Source of the DNA: Diaporthe sp. PMI_573
Taxonomy: Eukaryota; Ascomycota; Sordariomycetes; Diaporthales; Diaporthaceae
Assembly: GCA_021399435.1 (NCBI GenBank)
Contig: JAJTUP010000006.1
Coordinates: 1,612,001 to 1,676,000, forward strand
Direction of reading: 5' to 3'
Length of the DNA stretch: 64,000 bases
Of this stretch, positions 10,530 to 21,582 are shown piece by piece (position 1 is the stretch's first letter; the number at the start of each line of letters is the position of its first letter). The notes under the pieces are model-generated. The model saw nothing but the letters and a program-made list of their open reading frames with translations, did not search any database and had not been told where the DNA came from. The position numbers and the translations under genes were made by a program.

Positions 10530-12441
10530 TTACTTGTTGACCACCCTCTCGATGCCGTCACAACCCAGCTGCAGCGTCTCCATCTTGGGCCCGTACGAGA
10601 AGCGCACGAAGTGGTGGCAGGGGGAGTCGAACAGGTCACGACGCCTGGCGGGGTTGAGGTCGAAGAAGATGCCAGGGACGACGATGACCTTCTCCTCCAG
10701 GCAGGCCTGGAAGAAGTTCAGGCCGTCGCTGATGGGGCCCGGCAGGCCCTCCAGGTTGAGCCACAGGTAGAAGGTCGAGTCCGGTACGTACTTGATGACG
10801 AAGCCCATCGTGCGCAGCCTCTTGACGACGTAGTCGCGCTTCTCGCGGAAGTGGGTCTGCAGCGCCTGCATCTCGGCTCTCACTGTGAGGTGTTGTTAGC
10901 AACCGCCTTGCGGAACCCGGAAGTGGTCGTTTATGTTGGGCAGTGACACAGAAGAAGGCCTGATGACTTACCAAGAGTGGGCTCAAGCATGGGCACGGCG
11001 GCCTCCTGGAAGGGCGCGTTGGTGCCACCGTCGAGGTAGGAGCCGCAGGAGCCGATGGCCTTGATGAACTCCTTGGGGCCGAGGATCCAGGCGACACGCC
11101 ACCCGGGCAGGCGGAAGCGCTTGGTCAGGCCGTCGATGATGAGGACGTCGTCCTCGTCGACGTCGACGACGTTCTCGGCCGCGGAGATGGTGGAACCGTC
11201 GCAGTTGGAGGTGTAGTTGTACCCCGAGTAGAACTCGTCGCTGATGAAGGTGGCCCGCCCGCGGCAGATGTCCTGGATCTCTGCCAGCTCCGGGTTCTGC
11301 ACGACTCGTCCTGTCGGGTTGCGAGGGTTCGAGGTCAGGATCACGCCGGTTCCGCGGCGGATCTCTTCCGCGATCTTGTCCGGGTGGATGTGGTATCCGT
11401 CCTCCTCGTCCAAAGGCACGGGGATGGCAGCAAACTAGAACGATGGTGTTTTGTGAGATTCTGTCGCCTCAACCGCGAACCACGACAAAGTTGGACCAGC
11501 CAGTCGGACTCACATTCCTGAACAATGACAACATCTCATTGTATGCGGTGTAATCTGGGATGAAGAAGCCCAGGTAGGCCTGGTTGAGAACGGCGGCGAT
11601 TCTGATCAGACCGGCACGACCTCCAGGGACGATTGCCACGTTCTCCCAGGTGTACTGGCTGGGCATTCCCTTGCGATGATGCTCGTTGTACATCTTGGCG
11701 ACGGCCTCGCGGAGGGGCTTGATTCCGGCGGTCGGGGCATATTCTCTGCTGGCAACGGTAACATCGATATGGGTGGGCCTCTGGAAGCAGCCTTCAATGT
11801 CATCCTCGACCTAGCAACATGGGAAAAGGTTCAGCATCCTGGCCTGTCTGCCCTGCACTTTGTTGGCCTCGGCGGTATGGCCGCAGCGGGAACGCACCTC
11901 AGGAGCACCCTGGCCCAAGTTGGCCCATCTCTCTGGCTCTTCGAGGTAGCCGAACTCACTTGCTCGCTCCGTGCACCAGACCACACCAGTAGAGGACCTC
12001 GAGGGATCGAGACCAGCATGTGGCAAGTGACCCCTACAGACGTGGACAAGTATATGTAAGTGCGTGCTCTAGCTGGGCTGGTGGTCGCTGGAGGTCAGGT
12101 CCGGCCTGGTTGGCGGGCTTACTCGTGGGCAGCTCGAAACTGCCGATGGATCTTGGAGCTGTGCTCTGGAAGTCGCAGAAGCACGTCGTCAGCAAAGTGC
12201 TACTCACCCGTGACAGGGCTCGGCGTGAAGCTGGGAGACGGTGGGGTACAGGGGGCCTGCAGGCGTTGTGCGCCGAATGGCCAAGACAGCCAAGACGAGG
12301 CAGCCAGCAACGTCCGAACTCACCAGTGGCATTAGGTTCACCGAGAGAGAATCGACGCTCCCGAGGCACGCCAGTGTTACGGTTGATTGAGAACTTCCGG
12401 TTGGCAAAAGCCCCGACAACGGAGGCCATGGCGTTGGACAT
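10530..12441 (-). CDS. PLP-dependent class I/II aminotransferase
   Basis: Fold-type I aminotransferase of 471 aa. Exons read on the minus strand are 12441-12324, 12256-12208, 12033-11898, 11810-11514, 11434-10972 and 10882-10530. All introns are GT-AG and frames join exactly; the second intron is the longest (174 nt). Landmarks in order: WANLGQGAPEV near the N-terminus; PGGRAGLIRI, the PLP phosphate-side turn; SNPRNPTGRVV with the conserved Asn-Pro-Thr-Gly; ISDEFYSGY, where Asp contacts the pyridine N and Tyr the PLP O3'; DGLTKRFRLPGWRVAW with the Schiff-base Lys; and HFVRFSYGP near the C-terminus, whose Arg should bind the substrate carboxylate. The catalytic set is complete, so the enzyme should be active. 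Substrate cannot be decided; aspartate, alanine, kynurenine and aromatic families share these motifs. No clear organelle signal is visible. Confidence 0.92.
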
Positions 12442-15400
12442 GTTGGATAGCTGCTGCTGCGGTTGTGCGGATGGTGGTTTTGCAGAGATTTTGGCGATTC
12501 AGGTCGTCAAGTGCAGGAAGAACGAAGACGTCAGCGTCCAGACGCAACAGTCCCAGGGGGGCCGGTTTGTCGAGCCTGTTTCTGCTGAGACCCAAGACAA
12601 GGAGGCAAAAACAAGAGAGCCACTGCTGTGGCCCCTGCGCTGAAAGGGACACCTGAGACGAAAAGGTGTCTAAATACTGTGGGCGTAGGCCATGTGCCCA
12701 GGAAACAGGCCGCCGGGCAGCTCACCGTCGCCATGCCTGCTCTCGACACCCGGCGCCTTTGATAGGTTACCCGCCGGGCAGACAGACACGAGGCATTCCC
12801 ACACCAGGCGGCTGATTGGTTTCCGTCAGGTAGACCCGGGGCGGGATGGGGCTGCCCACGCTGCGCTGGTTTGTGCTGGACCTCGATCCATCCCTTCCCC
12901 CACCCCCTACGTCTTTGCGCCTCACACACTTGTTGCCGTGTAGATACCTGGTCACTGGTCTACCTAAACACACACGCGCAGCACACATGCATGTCTTGGG
13001 TATCAACACCAACATGTCAGTTTGGACGCCACTGGGCCCGATGGAGACCTGCCTTGTACCCCAGAAACTGCCCCGGAAGAGGACTGATTCAGTGCATTCT
13101 AGGCATTGTAGAGACTGCAAGTGAGTAATGCGGCCCAGTGCCGATGCTCCCCACTTGAATCTCCTGGATCGAGAATCAACCCCACCAGACGAGAACGCAA
13201 CAGCGGGGTAGGTACAGCAAAAGGTGTGTGTGTGACCAGGGGCATACGATAAGGCGGTGACGATTCCATGCTACTGTGCAATGACTGGTCAATCTTCACA
13301 CGTCCAACTCGTCCTTACACAGTAATGGCGACGCGACGCATGAGATTACATGGCGGTTCCTATACAGATTAAAACATACGTGCCTGCCTACCTAGGGTAG
13401 TATTTAGCTGACTGGAATACACAGTATATATTTGAACAGATCATCCCACGCCATGGTGCAGGTTGTCCCACTGACGGGTGTCCCCACGGTGGTCATTGTA
13501 TGCGCCCGGTATCCACGGGGAGTTATCCCACTGGAGGCTACCCTACTTGGGTTCTCCTGCTGGACCTTTTCACATGGGTTATTATCCTTCTCAAGGTTGC
13601 CACGCCCGAGGTCGTGACATGCAAACAAACAGTTGGATTTCCTGCGAACTGGAGTGGTGAGTTCCGTGGCAGCCTGGTCATGCCCATCAGGTATCCTCCG
13701 GCTCCCTCTGAGGCAGCCAGACCCGTGCGAGTTCACCGTGCCCAGCCCCCCGGGAGCGATTTGCACTAGAACTTTTGTCCATATGGGCAACGAGTAGGAC
13801 CTGGTATCTACGGCCTCGCCATCCAGCGAGGCGCGTCCGTCCTGGCCTAGCAGTCCGTTGCATGCAGCGGTGATTAATGGGGGGGGGGTCAGGACGGCCG
13901 TGGAGGGCCTACAAGAGAGCGCAGATATGTGGCATGTCATCCCCCCCAGGCCCGGTCCCGAGTGCCTGGGTTGTGGCCAGGTCGTGCGGACCTGCGCGAG
14001 GGATTCAGATTCAGCATGTCCTTGGCCGGGGCCCAAGAGGCCGGAGCCGACAGTCTTGGCGCCCCCTGACCCCGGGCCGAGGGGAGCCTTGGACGGACGT
14101 TGGGGGTCTTGGGCCGGACCAACGCTCGGCTCCTCGGCCCAATGTTTTTGTTTTGTCTGATGCTCACATCCTCGCACGATGGTCAGTCAGGTGGTGTTGG
14201 GCATCCTTTCCATCCGGCGGCGCCGTAGAAGGCCTCACCGCAGCCATGGACTGGTCTGTATTCTTTGCCATAAGCGCGGGGTGAGATGCGTGACTGTGGG
14301 CATACATTGGATGCCGACGGTGCGCCCGTGGCCCTATGCCCGTGCACCAAGAAGGCAGCGAGGCGGCCACTTCTAAGAAGTCTAAAGCGTCCGTGGAATC
14401 GACGGGCCCTTGCAAAATAGGCCTCGCTTATGCAGGTACTTGGCGGGGTCTTCGAAGGCCTGTCTCATGTCACAAAGCCATGTGGGAAGTGGACGATGGC
14501 AGGTGGGCGGACAGCCCAGGGGCGAGGAAGCCCTCAGCCTCAGCCCAAGACTCAGCCCCGCCAACACGATGGCGTGCGTGCGTGCCTTTCTTTATTACTA
14601 CATGTCTGCACTAGCATCGCATTCAGAATCAGTCGAGCATGTGCACTGCGCAGCCTCTGGGCGAGTACTGCAATCAGTTAGCTTACTAGGCAGAACTGGC
14701 AGAGGTGTAGCCTGCTTACCTGCTGTGTATGTACACATGCTGCCAAGCCCATGTGTGCGTGTTGTGCGACCGCTGACCATTTGGACTGGCGCAGTGGCGG
14801 TGCTGTGCCTCCTCTTCTCTACCTTCGGCGCGGCGCGGCGCGGCAACCATGGTACCATGGGAGGCTGAGCCGGCACACAAGTGACAGTGTGATGACTGCG
14901 GGTCTCACTCATCCTTCCGGATGGGAGCGGCCACGACCCTTCTTTGCCTCACAACCCATACCCCCTTTGTGCGTATGGTAAAACGTCCGGTATGTTGGTT
15001 CCGCTCCCTCGAGTCTGCTTCGCCTGGGTAGGTGCCTGTACTTTATCAACAAAGGGATTAGTACTCCAAGCGGGCTGGCCTGGTCGTGAGCATCTTGTTG
15101 CTGCGCCTGCGGAAGGCAATCGCAAGGCGTACACGCCTGCCGCCTGCCCCGTTCGTGACCCGGTTGATGGCGATGTGATAAGAAGGCGCCGTCGTTGTTA
15201 AGATGGGATCGGGCAGTCACCATGAACGGCCAGCTCCATCATCAATTAGACCATCGACCATCGTCCATCGTCCATCGTCTGAAGGCTGCCAACTGACCGG
15301 CCAAGCCCAAGTCCGAGTCAAACCGCAAGTGCCAACTGCAAGTGCCAGTCACAAGGAGCAGGGCCATTCATTGATTGCCTGTCTGCCTTCATCACCTCTT

Positions 15401-15469
15401 TCTAAATTAGGAGTCTCTCCTACCGCCTCCGCCGTCTGCATCCCTTATTTCCAACAACCTACCTCACAA
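12442..15469. other. 3-kb divergent intergenic region
   Basis: Separates the aminotransferase (-) from the VWA gene (+). ORFs here, including one of 257 codons on the minus strand at 13404-14177, have erratic composition and no domain signal. It carries a run of 10 G at 13879-13888 and a CCATCGT repeat at 15251-15278. The bases just before 15470 are C-rich leader-like DNA. No transposon remnant was recognised. Confidence 0.45.
15251..15278. repeat. 7-bp tandem repeat CCATCG(T/A) x4
   Basis: Four contiguous heptamers about 190 bp upstream of the VWA start codon, probably in its promoter or leader. The first copy ends in A, the other three in T. Confidence 0.9.
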
Positions 15470-17234
15470 ATGTCTGACCTGCTCATTCACCCGCCCACGA
15501 ACAGTTCTCGCCACAGCCGCTTAAGTCGTCACTCGTCGGTATCTCGCCGTAAATTGAGCCCTGTCGCAGACAACATGGACGGCAGCAGGAACAGCTTCTT
15601 CGGCTCTATCAAGGGCTCCATCAAGGACAAGCTCTCCAGGTCCCCCAGCAACCCATCCCGGCCATCTACCAGACAGCCTCGCCATCAGCCTCAGCCTCAG
15701 GTACAGCCCGTGAGGCTCTCGGCCGGTGCTACCTCTGGCCAGGGCATCAGCGCCAACCCCTTCTCAAACCCCTTCTCCACTGCCTCTCCTCCAACACAGG
15801 TACCTCGTGAGTCCCGCCTCTTCCCGTATGACTACCACCCTCACCGCACGCGGAAGCTGACAGTCTCCCTGCAGGCAATGAGCCTCCTCCGGCGTATACT
15901 AGTGTCCCCACCGGCGGAGCCAGCGCCTACCCATCAGCGCCATCCCCGGCCTATGCCGCGCGGGACCCAAGCCCCGCGCCCTCCAGGCTCTCTGCCATCA
16001 CTGTTACTACCCCGGAGGACCAGTATGCCTTTCTGAGCTCTTTCGACACCATCTTCCTCATCGACGACAGCGGAAGCATGGTGGGCCGGTCCTGGCGGGA
16101 AGTCCAGTCAGCCCTCTCGTCCATCACCCCCATCTGTACCGCCCACGACGCCGACGGTGTCGACATCTACTTTCTGAACCACCGGTCGCCCTACCCCGCC
16201 AGCCAGTCTCAAGGCAAGGCCTCGGGCGGATACGCAAACGTGAAGGATGTCGCTGCTGTGGAACGCATCTTCACATCTGTCCGTCCGGGGGGCATGACGC
16301 CCACCGGCACGCGGCTCAATCACATCCTCAAAGCCTACCTTCGGCACTACGAGGCTGCCGTGGAGCGAGCCGGCGGCGATCCGGATGGCACAGACGTCAA
16401 ACCCATCAACCTCATCATGATCACCGACGGAGTGCCCTCGGATGATCCCGAGTCCGTCCTGCTGTCTGTCGCCCAGAAGCTCGACCGTCTTGAGGCCCCA
16501 CCACACCAGGTCGGCGTGCAGTTTTTCCAGGTTGGCAACGAGCCCGGCGCGGCTGACGCCCTTCGGACCTTGGACGATGACCTGGCCGAGATGGGTGGTG
16601 GTGTCCGTGATATGGTGGACACCGTTTCTTTCAACTCACGTGGCACGGGTACGAATTCGGCCCCCGCCCTGACCGGAGACGGTATCTTGAAGGTGGTCCT
16701 CGGCGCTGTTGTGAAGAGACTCGATCGTGCTAGGATCATGGACGCGGAGCGAAGAAGTCAGAGGAGCGGCAGGAGCGGCATGTTGCATCCTTAGGAGGGA
16801 AGTGGCAGTATCTGCAGCCTCCTCAAGAGCTTTTTGGAGGGCAGAGAGGATCACACGGTGGCGCTGAGCAACTGTACCTGCGGCCTCTTGAGTCCGGCTC
16901 AGCCCAGGGCTATGAGCAGCAGCAGCAGGCTCCATATCCCCAGCTCCCTACCGAGCAGCCTCCACTATTACCAGCCCAGCTCCCTTATGGCAGCAACCCT
17001 CCGGGTCCTCCACCCCCTCACACCCGTCCTAGCATGGAATCATCCGAATGGTGGGGGCAACAACCACAGCAACCTGCTTGGCCTGGTGATTCCCAGGGAA
17101 GAACGGCCTCCTCTCAGCTGTGGCAACAGCAACAGGAACAAGCCTTCCACCAAAATCTACGTGGTCGAGAGGAAGAGCAGCGGACGCAGGGTTTCCCTCC
17201 TTTGCCAGATGGTAACCTACGGTGGCACCCATAG
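15470..17234 (+). CDS. VWA-domain protein with Gln/Pro-rich tail
   Basis: Preferred model: exons 15470-15806, 15875-16726 and 16795-17234, giving 542 aa. The first 165 residues are Ser/Pro-rich and disordered-looking. A von Willebrand factor A domain follows (about 168-370): FLIDDSGSM gives the MIDAS D-x-S-x-S at residues 176-180, GGMTPTGTRL supplies the MIDAS Thr, and MITDGVPSD carries the distal Asp (D297). It is probably intracellular, since no signal peptide is visible. Read without the second intron the protein would stop at 16794 (418 aa). However, the frame directly after acceptor TTGCATCCTTAG (16794) stays open for 440 nt and encodes a Gln/Pro-rich tail (GKWQYLQPPQELFGG ... QPQQPAWPGD), and the phases join exactly from 16726. 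The donor there (GTGCTA) is weak; GTATCT at 16682 also fits the phase but would delete conserved-looking residues ILKVVLGAVVKRLDR. Confidence 0.85.
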
Positions 17235-17712
17235 ATTTCTGCATCCTCACGCAGCCCTAAAATGATGTCGGACAATGGAAGGGCATAGCGGAGGACTCCC
17301 TGGCATTGTTCAGGCGTTTTCGGTACGGTGTTGATTTTTCGTCTTTCCTAGGAAACGAGAACTCAAATTTGATACCCGTTGGAGACAAAAACTCTCCTCT
17401 CAAAGAATTCCATTCTGAATTTCATAGCACTGGAGCAGCTCTCTCTCTGTGACATGACGAACGTGGCCTGCACGATTGTGATGATGACTGCCAATAAGAA
17501 GAGTACCGACAATGAACTTGGCGCCATGCGGTGTTGTGGGTCTCATAAGGGCCCTGGGTGGCAGTGGAAGGACTTTGCCTTTGGGAGGATTCCGTAATCA
17601 GTGCGAACGCACGTTGAGAGAGACCGCGGCTGAGAGAGATATACCGGAAGGCCGAGTGGGATTTGAGTCTGTCAGCCTTAGGTGGTGCTGTTTGCACACC
17701 ATTTCACCAGTT

Positions 17713-17762
17713 CTAGGACAACCTCCTCTAGGACAACCTCCTCTAGGTTAATATCATCTAGG
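17713..17762. repeat. 15-bp tandem repeat beginning CTAGG
   Basis: CTAGG recurs at exactly 15-bp spacing at 17713, 17728, 17743 and 17758. The first two units are identical (CTAGGACAACCTCCT) and the third has diverged. An inverted CCTCTAGGAGAGG-like sequence follows near 17791. Confidence 0.85.
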
Positions 17763-18712
17763 AGGCTTTCGCCATCTGTTGGAAATTCACCTCTAGGAGA
17801 GGAGAGGCAGGAGAGGAGGGCTGTGCAATACTTGGTTCAAGCTAACTCAGACTTGTTGGATCCCCGATATCCCTTTTTACACATACAAGGTCAGAGTTTT
17901 TCAGTAAAATACTGAATTTAGAGCGGCACTAATTCGTAGTTTCCAAGACACTCTGGCACAGTGGATCTGGTTTCCAACTTTCCACGCGAGCGAGCAGAAT
18001 ACGCCCCGGTGAGAGACGTCTGTATGATAGGCTTGGAAGAGGATGGGTTCCGTGCAGTCACTGTCGAGAAATTCTTGATCATTCTTTCCAAGGTGGATGT
18101 ATACGGCATGTTCCTACCATATCAGGGAGGTAGTATCAGCTTGGGCACTCAATGCTGACTCGAATAAGAAGACTTCAATGACCTGTAACAGCGCCTGCTT
18201 ATTACAGCGCGGTCGGAGATGCGTGGGGGACAGGTTCAAACTTCGGTCACACCTCACCTACTGCAGGTCACCTGGATCTTGTCACAACCTGTCATGCCGC
18301 CTTGGGAGTCCTGATCCCTCGGAATCCGTCACCAGCCACCCCCCATATGTTTTGCCAGGTTTCATTCGCACGCAGTCCCTCAATCAGTTGACCCATTCTT
18401 GGCGGCGATGTTGTCTATTCCTGGGTGTGGTAGTGAATGAAGCACAAAGGTTCTTCCTCGGGAGAACTCCGGAGATGGCTACAATTGTTACATGGAAAAT
18501 ACAAACCCTGAGCCCTTGGCCAGTATGTAGCTAGAAATAGTGACACCTGGAGGAGCATGGAAAAAGCCGCGTTGAGCGGCGAGGAATCTTTGGTTGCTGA
18601 GCTTGGACCACCCGGCCGAAGCACCCCATTCTGGGCTCCCGAGGCAGCTAAGTTTATTCTAGAAGCGACCCGAAAGTCATCGCTCAACGATCGCCGATGA
18701 GTCTCACCGGGG

Positions 18713-18728
18713 AAAAAAAAAAAAAAAA
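18713..18728. repeat. A16 homopolymer
   Basis: Sixteen consecutive A residues in non-coding DNA about 360 bp upstream of the small gene at 19088. No polyadenylated retro-insert is recognisable before it. Confidence 0.9.
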
Positions 18729-19087
18729 GGGACAGAACTCAGTCAGGCGCTTCAAATACCTGCACTTCTACTCGATCCGCTCTGAACGCCGAACAAACCT
18801 GACTCAAGTCAGCAATGAGGAGGACGTTGACGAAGCGCGCGAGACTCGGGCAACTTCACCGCAGCTCACCTGCGCACACCACAACAACCACAACAAACTT
18901 AACGGCAGCAGCAGGAGCCCACACCTGGACCCAGCCTCGGCGGCGACCTTCCCTCCCGATCGTCAGCCGCGTCTACCCACAGCTGCTACCACGCTATTAC
19001 TTTCACCCGAGCCAGCGGCAGCAGAAGCAGGGCAGTGCCCCCACGCCGCCGAGTGTAGGGACCACCCCTGCCGCAGACCACAGCACG

Positions 19088-19606
19088 ATGGGAGGAGTGA
19101 CAGGAGACAGCCCCTCGAGCACGCAAGCCATGCCCGCGAGCACACAAGATAGGCCCTCAGCCCCGGCAGCCAATCACGCGGCGCCAGGGGTCCCAGGCGC
19201 GCCGAATACGTCTGGGGCCGCAGCAGGGCAGGCAGCAGATCTTCGCGAGAGTGCGGGCGAGCGTGGAGAGGCGGCTGCAGGAGGACCATCAGTAGCCGCA
19301 AGGGTTGAAGGGGAAGGACAAGGAGGAGAAGGGGCTGGTGGCGGTGGCGACGAGGTGAGGGCCCTCCCACCGCCGACAGCAGACGAGAACGTGCGGACCC
19401 TTGAGGTCGACGGGAAGCCCATTAGCCTGGACCACTTAGGCCCTCTGGTGGTTCACAAGGACGGCACAATGTCCAGGATCAGTAATTGGGGCGAGATGAC
19501 TGAAATTGAGCGGCAAAACACACTGCGGATCCTGGTGAAGAGGAACCAGGTTAGGCTAGGCGCTCTGAGGCAAGGTTTGCAAACAGATAGTGACGAGACC
19601 AAGTAA
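19088..19606 (+). CDS. Small uncharacterised protein with conserved-looking C-terminal block
   Basis: Intronless 172-aa ORF. Residues 1-95 are Ala/Gly/Pro/Ser/Thr-rich and probably disordered. Residues 98-165 look conserved: DENVRTLEVDGKPISLDHLG, a two-strand-like segment VVHKDGTMSRISNW, then a helix EMTEIERQNTLRILVKRNQ. I believe a similar 'DGT.SRI.NW..MTE.E..NTLR.L..RN' block occurs in many ascomycete hypothetical proteins, but I know no function. The ATG at 19088 is preferred over the in-frame 18815 because the sequence between looks like CA-rich leader. It is convergent with the bZIP gene, with 324 bp between stop codons. Confidence 0.75.
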   Translation: MGGVTGDSPSSTQAMPASTQDRPSAPAANHAAPGVPGAPNTSGAAAGQAADLRESAGERGEAAAGGPSVAARVEGEGQGGEGAGGGGDEVRALPPPTADENVRTLEVDGKPISLDHLGPLVVHKDGTMSRISNWGEMTEIERQNTLRILVKRNQVRLGALRQGLQTDSDETK

Positions 19607-19930
19607 TCCATCAGTGATCTTGCTGAACGTTCATCGCATTGTCATCCGCCCAAGACATGCCATGAACCAAAATTACATTTACCACATAACATGAACATAA
19701 ACATGAAATCAAGTCAAGTCCAGTGGGGACCCCCCCCCCTTTCCCCCATGTACCAGGGAAGCTATGCTCCTTGCCCGATTTCCCTGCCCGTGCCGCACGG
19801 AGCAGAACCATAATGCTGGCCGAGCCCAACCTGAAAACGCCTGCCAATGTATGTGCGCCTAGGGCCATGGTTTGTGCTCCTAGTAGCTAGCGGGTATATA
19901 CTCCAGAACAGACCACCGGTAACTTTGGCG
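19607..19930. other. Shared 3' region between two convergent genes
   Basis: No coding signal. It contains a run of 10 C at 19730-19739 followed by TTTCCCCC, roughly midway between the two stop codons. Both 3' UTRs probably lie here and may overlap. Confidence 0.45.
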
Positions 19931-21582
19931 TTATGAGGATGTCTCGGTCTTGGCCCTCTTTGATTCCGGTGCTCCGTCCGTCTTGGCGATGATTTCAGCC
20001 TCAGCCTTGTCCTCCTTCTTGGACTCGCTAGTCGCTTGGGCTGGCGCCGTGCTGGGGCCGGAGCCTTCATTCTTCTCGATGACCAGCTTCTTCAGCCATT
20101 GGTTCTCCGTCTCCAGCTGTGTGATCTTCTGCTCCAGCGCGGCCACCTTCTCGGACATCTCCTTGGCGCTCTGCTCCAGTGCCTGCTCCCTCTGCTTCTT
20201 CTTGACACGGAACCGAGCGCTGGCAGCAGTGTTCCGCCGGCGCTTATCCTCCTCGGCCGCAACCCTTGAGACCTCCTCCATGTTCATGGCGCGGTTGGAG
20301 GCCTGGGGCTCGGTGGCCCGGCGCTTGTCACCCGTCTTGGATTGGCTGCCAGCATGGTTCGCGTATGTGTGCTGGGGAGGATAAACACCCTGTGGGTTTG
20401 GCTGAATAGGTTGCAGACTTCCGAGACTGTCGGGGAAGTTGTTTAATGTGGGAGATGCGTATGCGTTGTTGAAATCGCCGAAGTTGAACTCTCCTGTACG
20501 AGGCATAGTGCCATGATCAGCACGTGTAATTGACGGGAATTCGATTCATCAAGATTGTGGCAACGATGATAAGACACGCTGCAAGGAGAAGCACAGGCTG
20601 AGGAGAGAAGACTGGTGAACAAGCTTCATAGCCCCCAGTGTGTTGACCATGTCGACATATCAAGAAATGGACGACGCGGAACCATTGGGGGGGTAGTATG
20701 GGGATGGGTCCAGTGAGGCATGGGTTCTGTCGGTTCTGGGTGAGGGACAGTGACGCTGCAAAGTCACGGGGGATTGCGCCATCGATGGCCATTATGGCGG
20801 ATGCATATATCTGGCACTACCCCAGAGGCTGCCCTCGCAGGAGGCAGCCGGGATTGGCATGTCCTCGCATCTGAAGACGGCTTAGGCCAATCAGACGGGC
20901 GGCTGATGGCGCAAGCTGGGAGCATGTGGCAGGCCGCAGGGTGGGGAAGCAAGGCTGTTCCTCCGTGCGCGATAGCAGAGTGCCATTGGCCTTTGGTCGA
21001 AGTCTTTAGGTACTCGGGCACCGGTCTGAGGCTCAGGAGGCACTTGCCTCTTCGACACATCTCTCGGCACTCACCGTCCCCTGCCGAAAATCCGGCCCCT
21101 CCCTGCCGGGGTCGTTTTTCTCTCTCGAAAAGTGACTGAAGTTTTGATCATGGTGGTCCGAGACGGCCAGCACCCGTCAGTCCCGGTCGCACAGAACGAC
21201 CCGGGAAGGACAAGCAGAGCGGACAAGCAGAGCGGACCAGGCAAAGCCAAATGTGATCCAACCCCTGCAAGAACGTGCATAAGACGTAAGTAGAAAAATC
21301 AGAAAGCCTACCATTGTCCATGTTGAAATCCATGCTCCCAAATTCTCCCGGAATCGTTGACGTGGCTGACGTCGGGTCGGGTTTCGACGATGGAGGGCTG
21401 TCGGCGGCGGGTTTGAAGTCGGTCTGGGTCTGGGTATCGAAATCGAAAAATTGCGTGTTGGTAAACAAATCCAAATTGTCGAGAGTGCTGAAGTCCTCCT
21501 CGGGCTGGGTGGTTGGCACCGTGTTCAGCTGTTCCCTCATGAACTGGGCCAAGTTTGACCCTTGCCGCCTGAAGTTGGCCAT
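19931..21582 (-). CDS. cys3: CYS3/MetR-type bZIP activator of sulphur genes
   Basis: Predicted 277-aa bZIP transcription factor. Exon 1 is 21582-21312 and exon 2 is 20493-19931, joined across an 818-nt intron as N-G-E-F. The N-terminal block (SNLAQFMREQLNTVP ... LDLFTNTQFFDFD) resembles the acidic N-terminus of Aspergillus MetR and Neurospora CYS3. The basic region is RRRNTAASARFRVKKKQ (about 175-190), with the N-x-x-A-A-x-R signature, followed by a leucine zipper to about residue 227. These family members turn on sulphate uptake, sulphatase and cysteine/methionine genes under sulphur limitation. The frame continues upstream to an ATG at 21759, but the family-like N-terminus begins at 21582. 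An ATG at 20506, inside the intron, is in frame with exon 2 and could start a short form with the complete bZIP but no N-terminal domain. Confidence 0.92.

Larger units (their letters stand above)
17235..19087. other. Non-coding gap with two simple repeats
   Basis: No protein-like ORF. It holds the 15-bp CTAGG repeat at 17713-17762 and an A16 tract at 18713-18728. The 150 bases before 19088 are rich in CACCACAAC-like sequence, typical of a fungal 5' leader. Confidence 0.45.

Noticed and set aside
13404..14177. 257-codon minus-strand ORF in the gap before the VWA gene
   Set aside because: Erratic composition, an internal G10 run, no promoter-like leader and no recognisable domain.
14847..14860. 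Perfect 14-bp palindrome CCATGGTACCATGG
   Set aside because: A few palindromes of this length are expected by chance in a window of this size.
15203..15469. In-frame upstream extension of the VWA gene
   Set aside because: It runs through the CCATCGT repeat and C-rich leader; ATG 15470 is in a better context.
12442..15469. Possible transposon relic in the G/C-run-rich gap
   Set aside because: No terminal repeats, target-site duplication or transposase/reverse-transcriptase motif could be found.
18815..19087. In-frame upstream extension of the small gene at 19088
   Set aside because: The extension is translated CA-rich leader (Thr/His/Arg-rich) without pattern.
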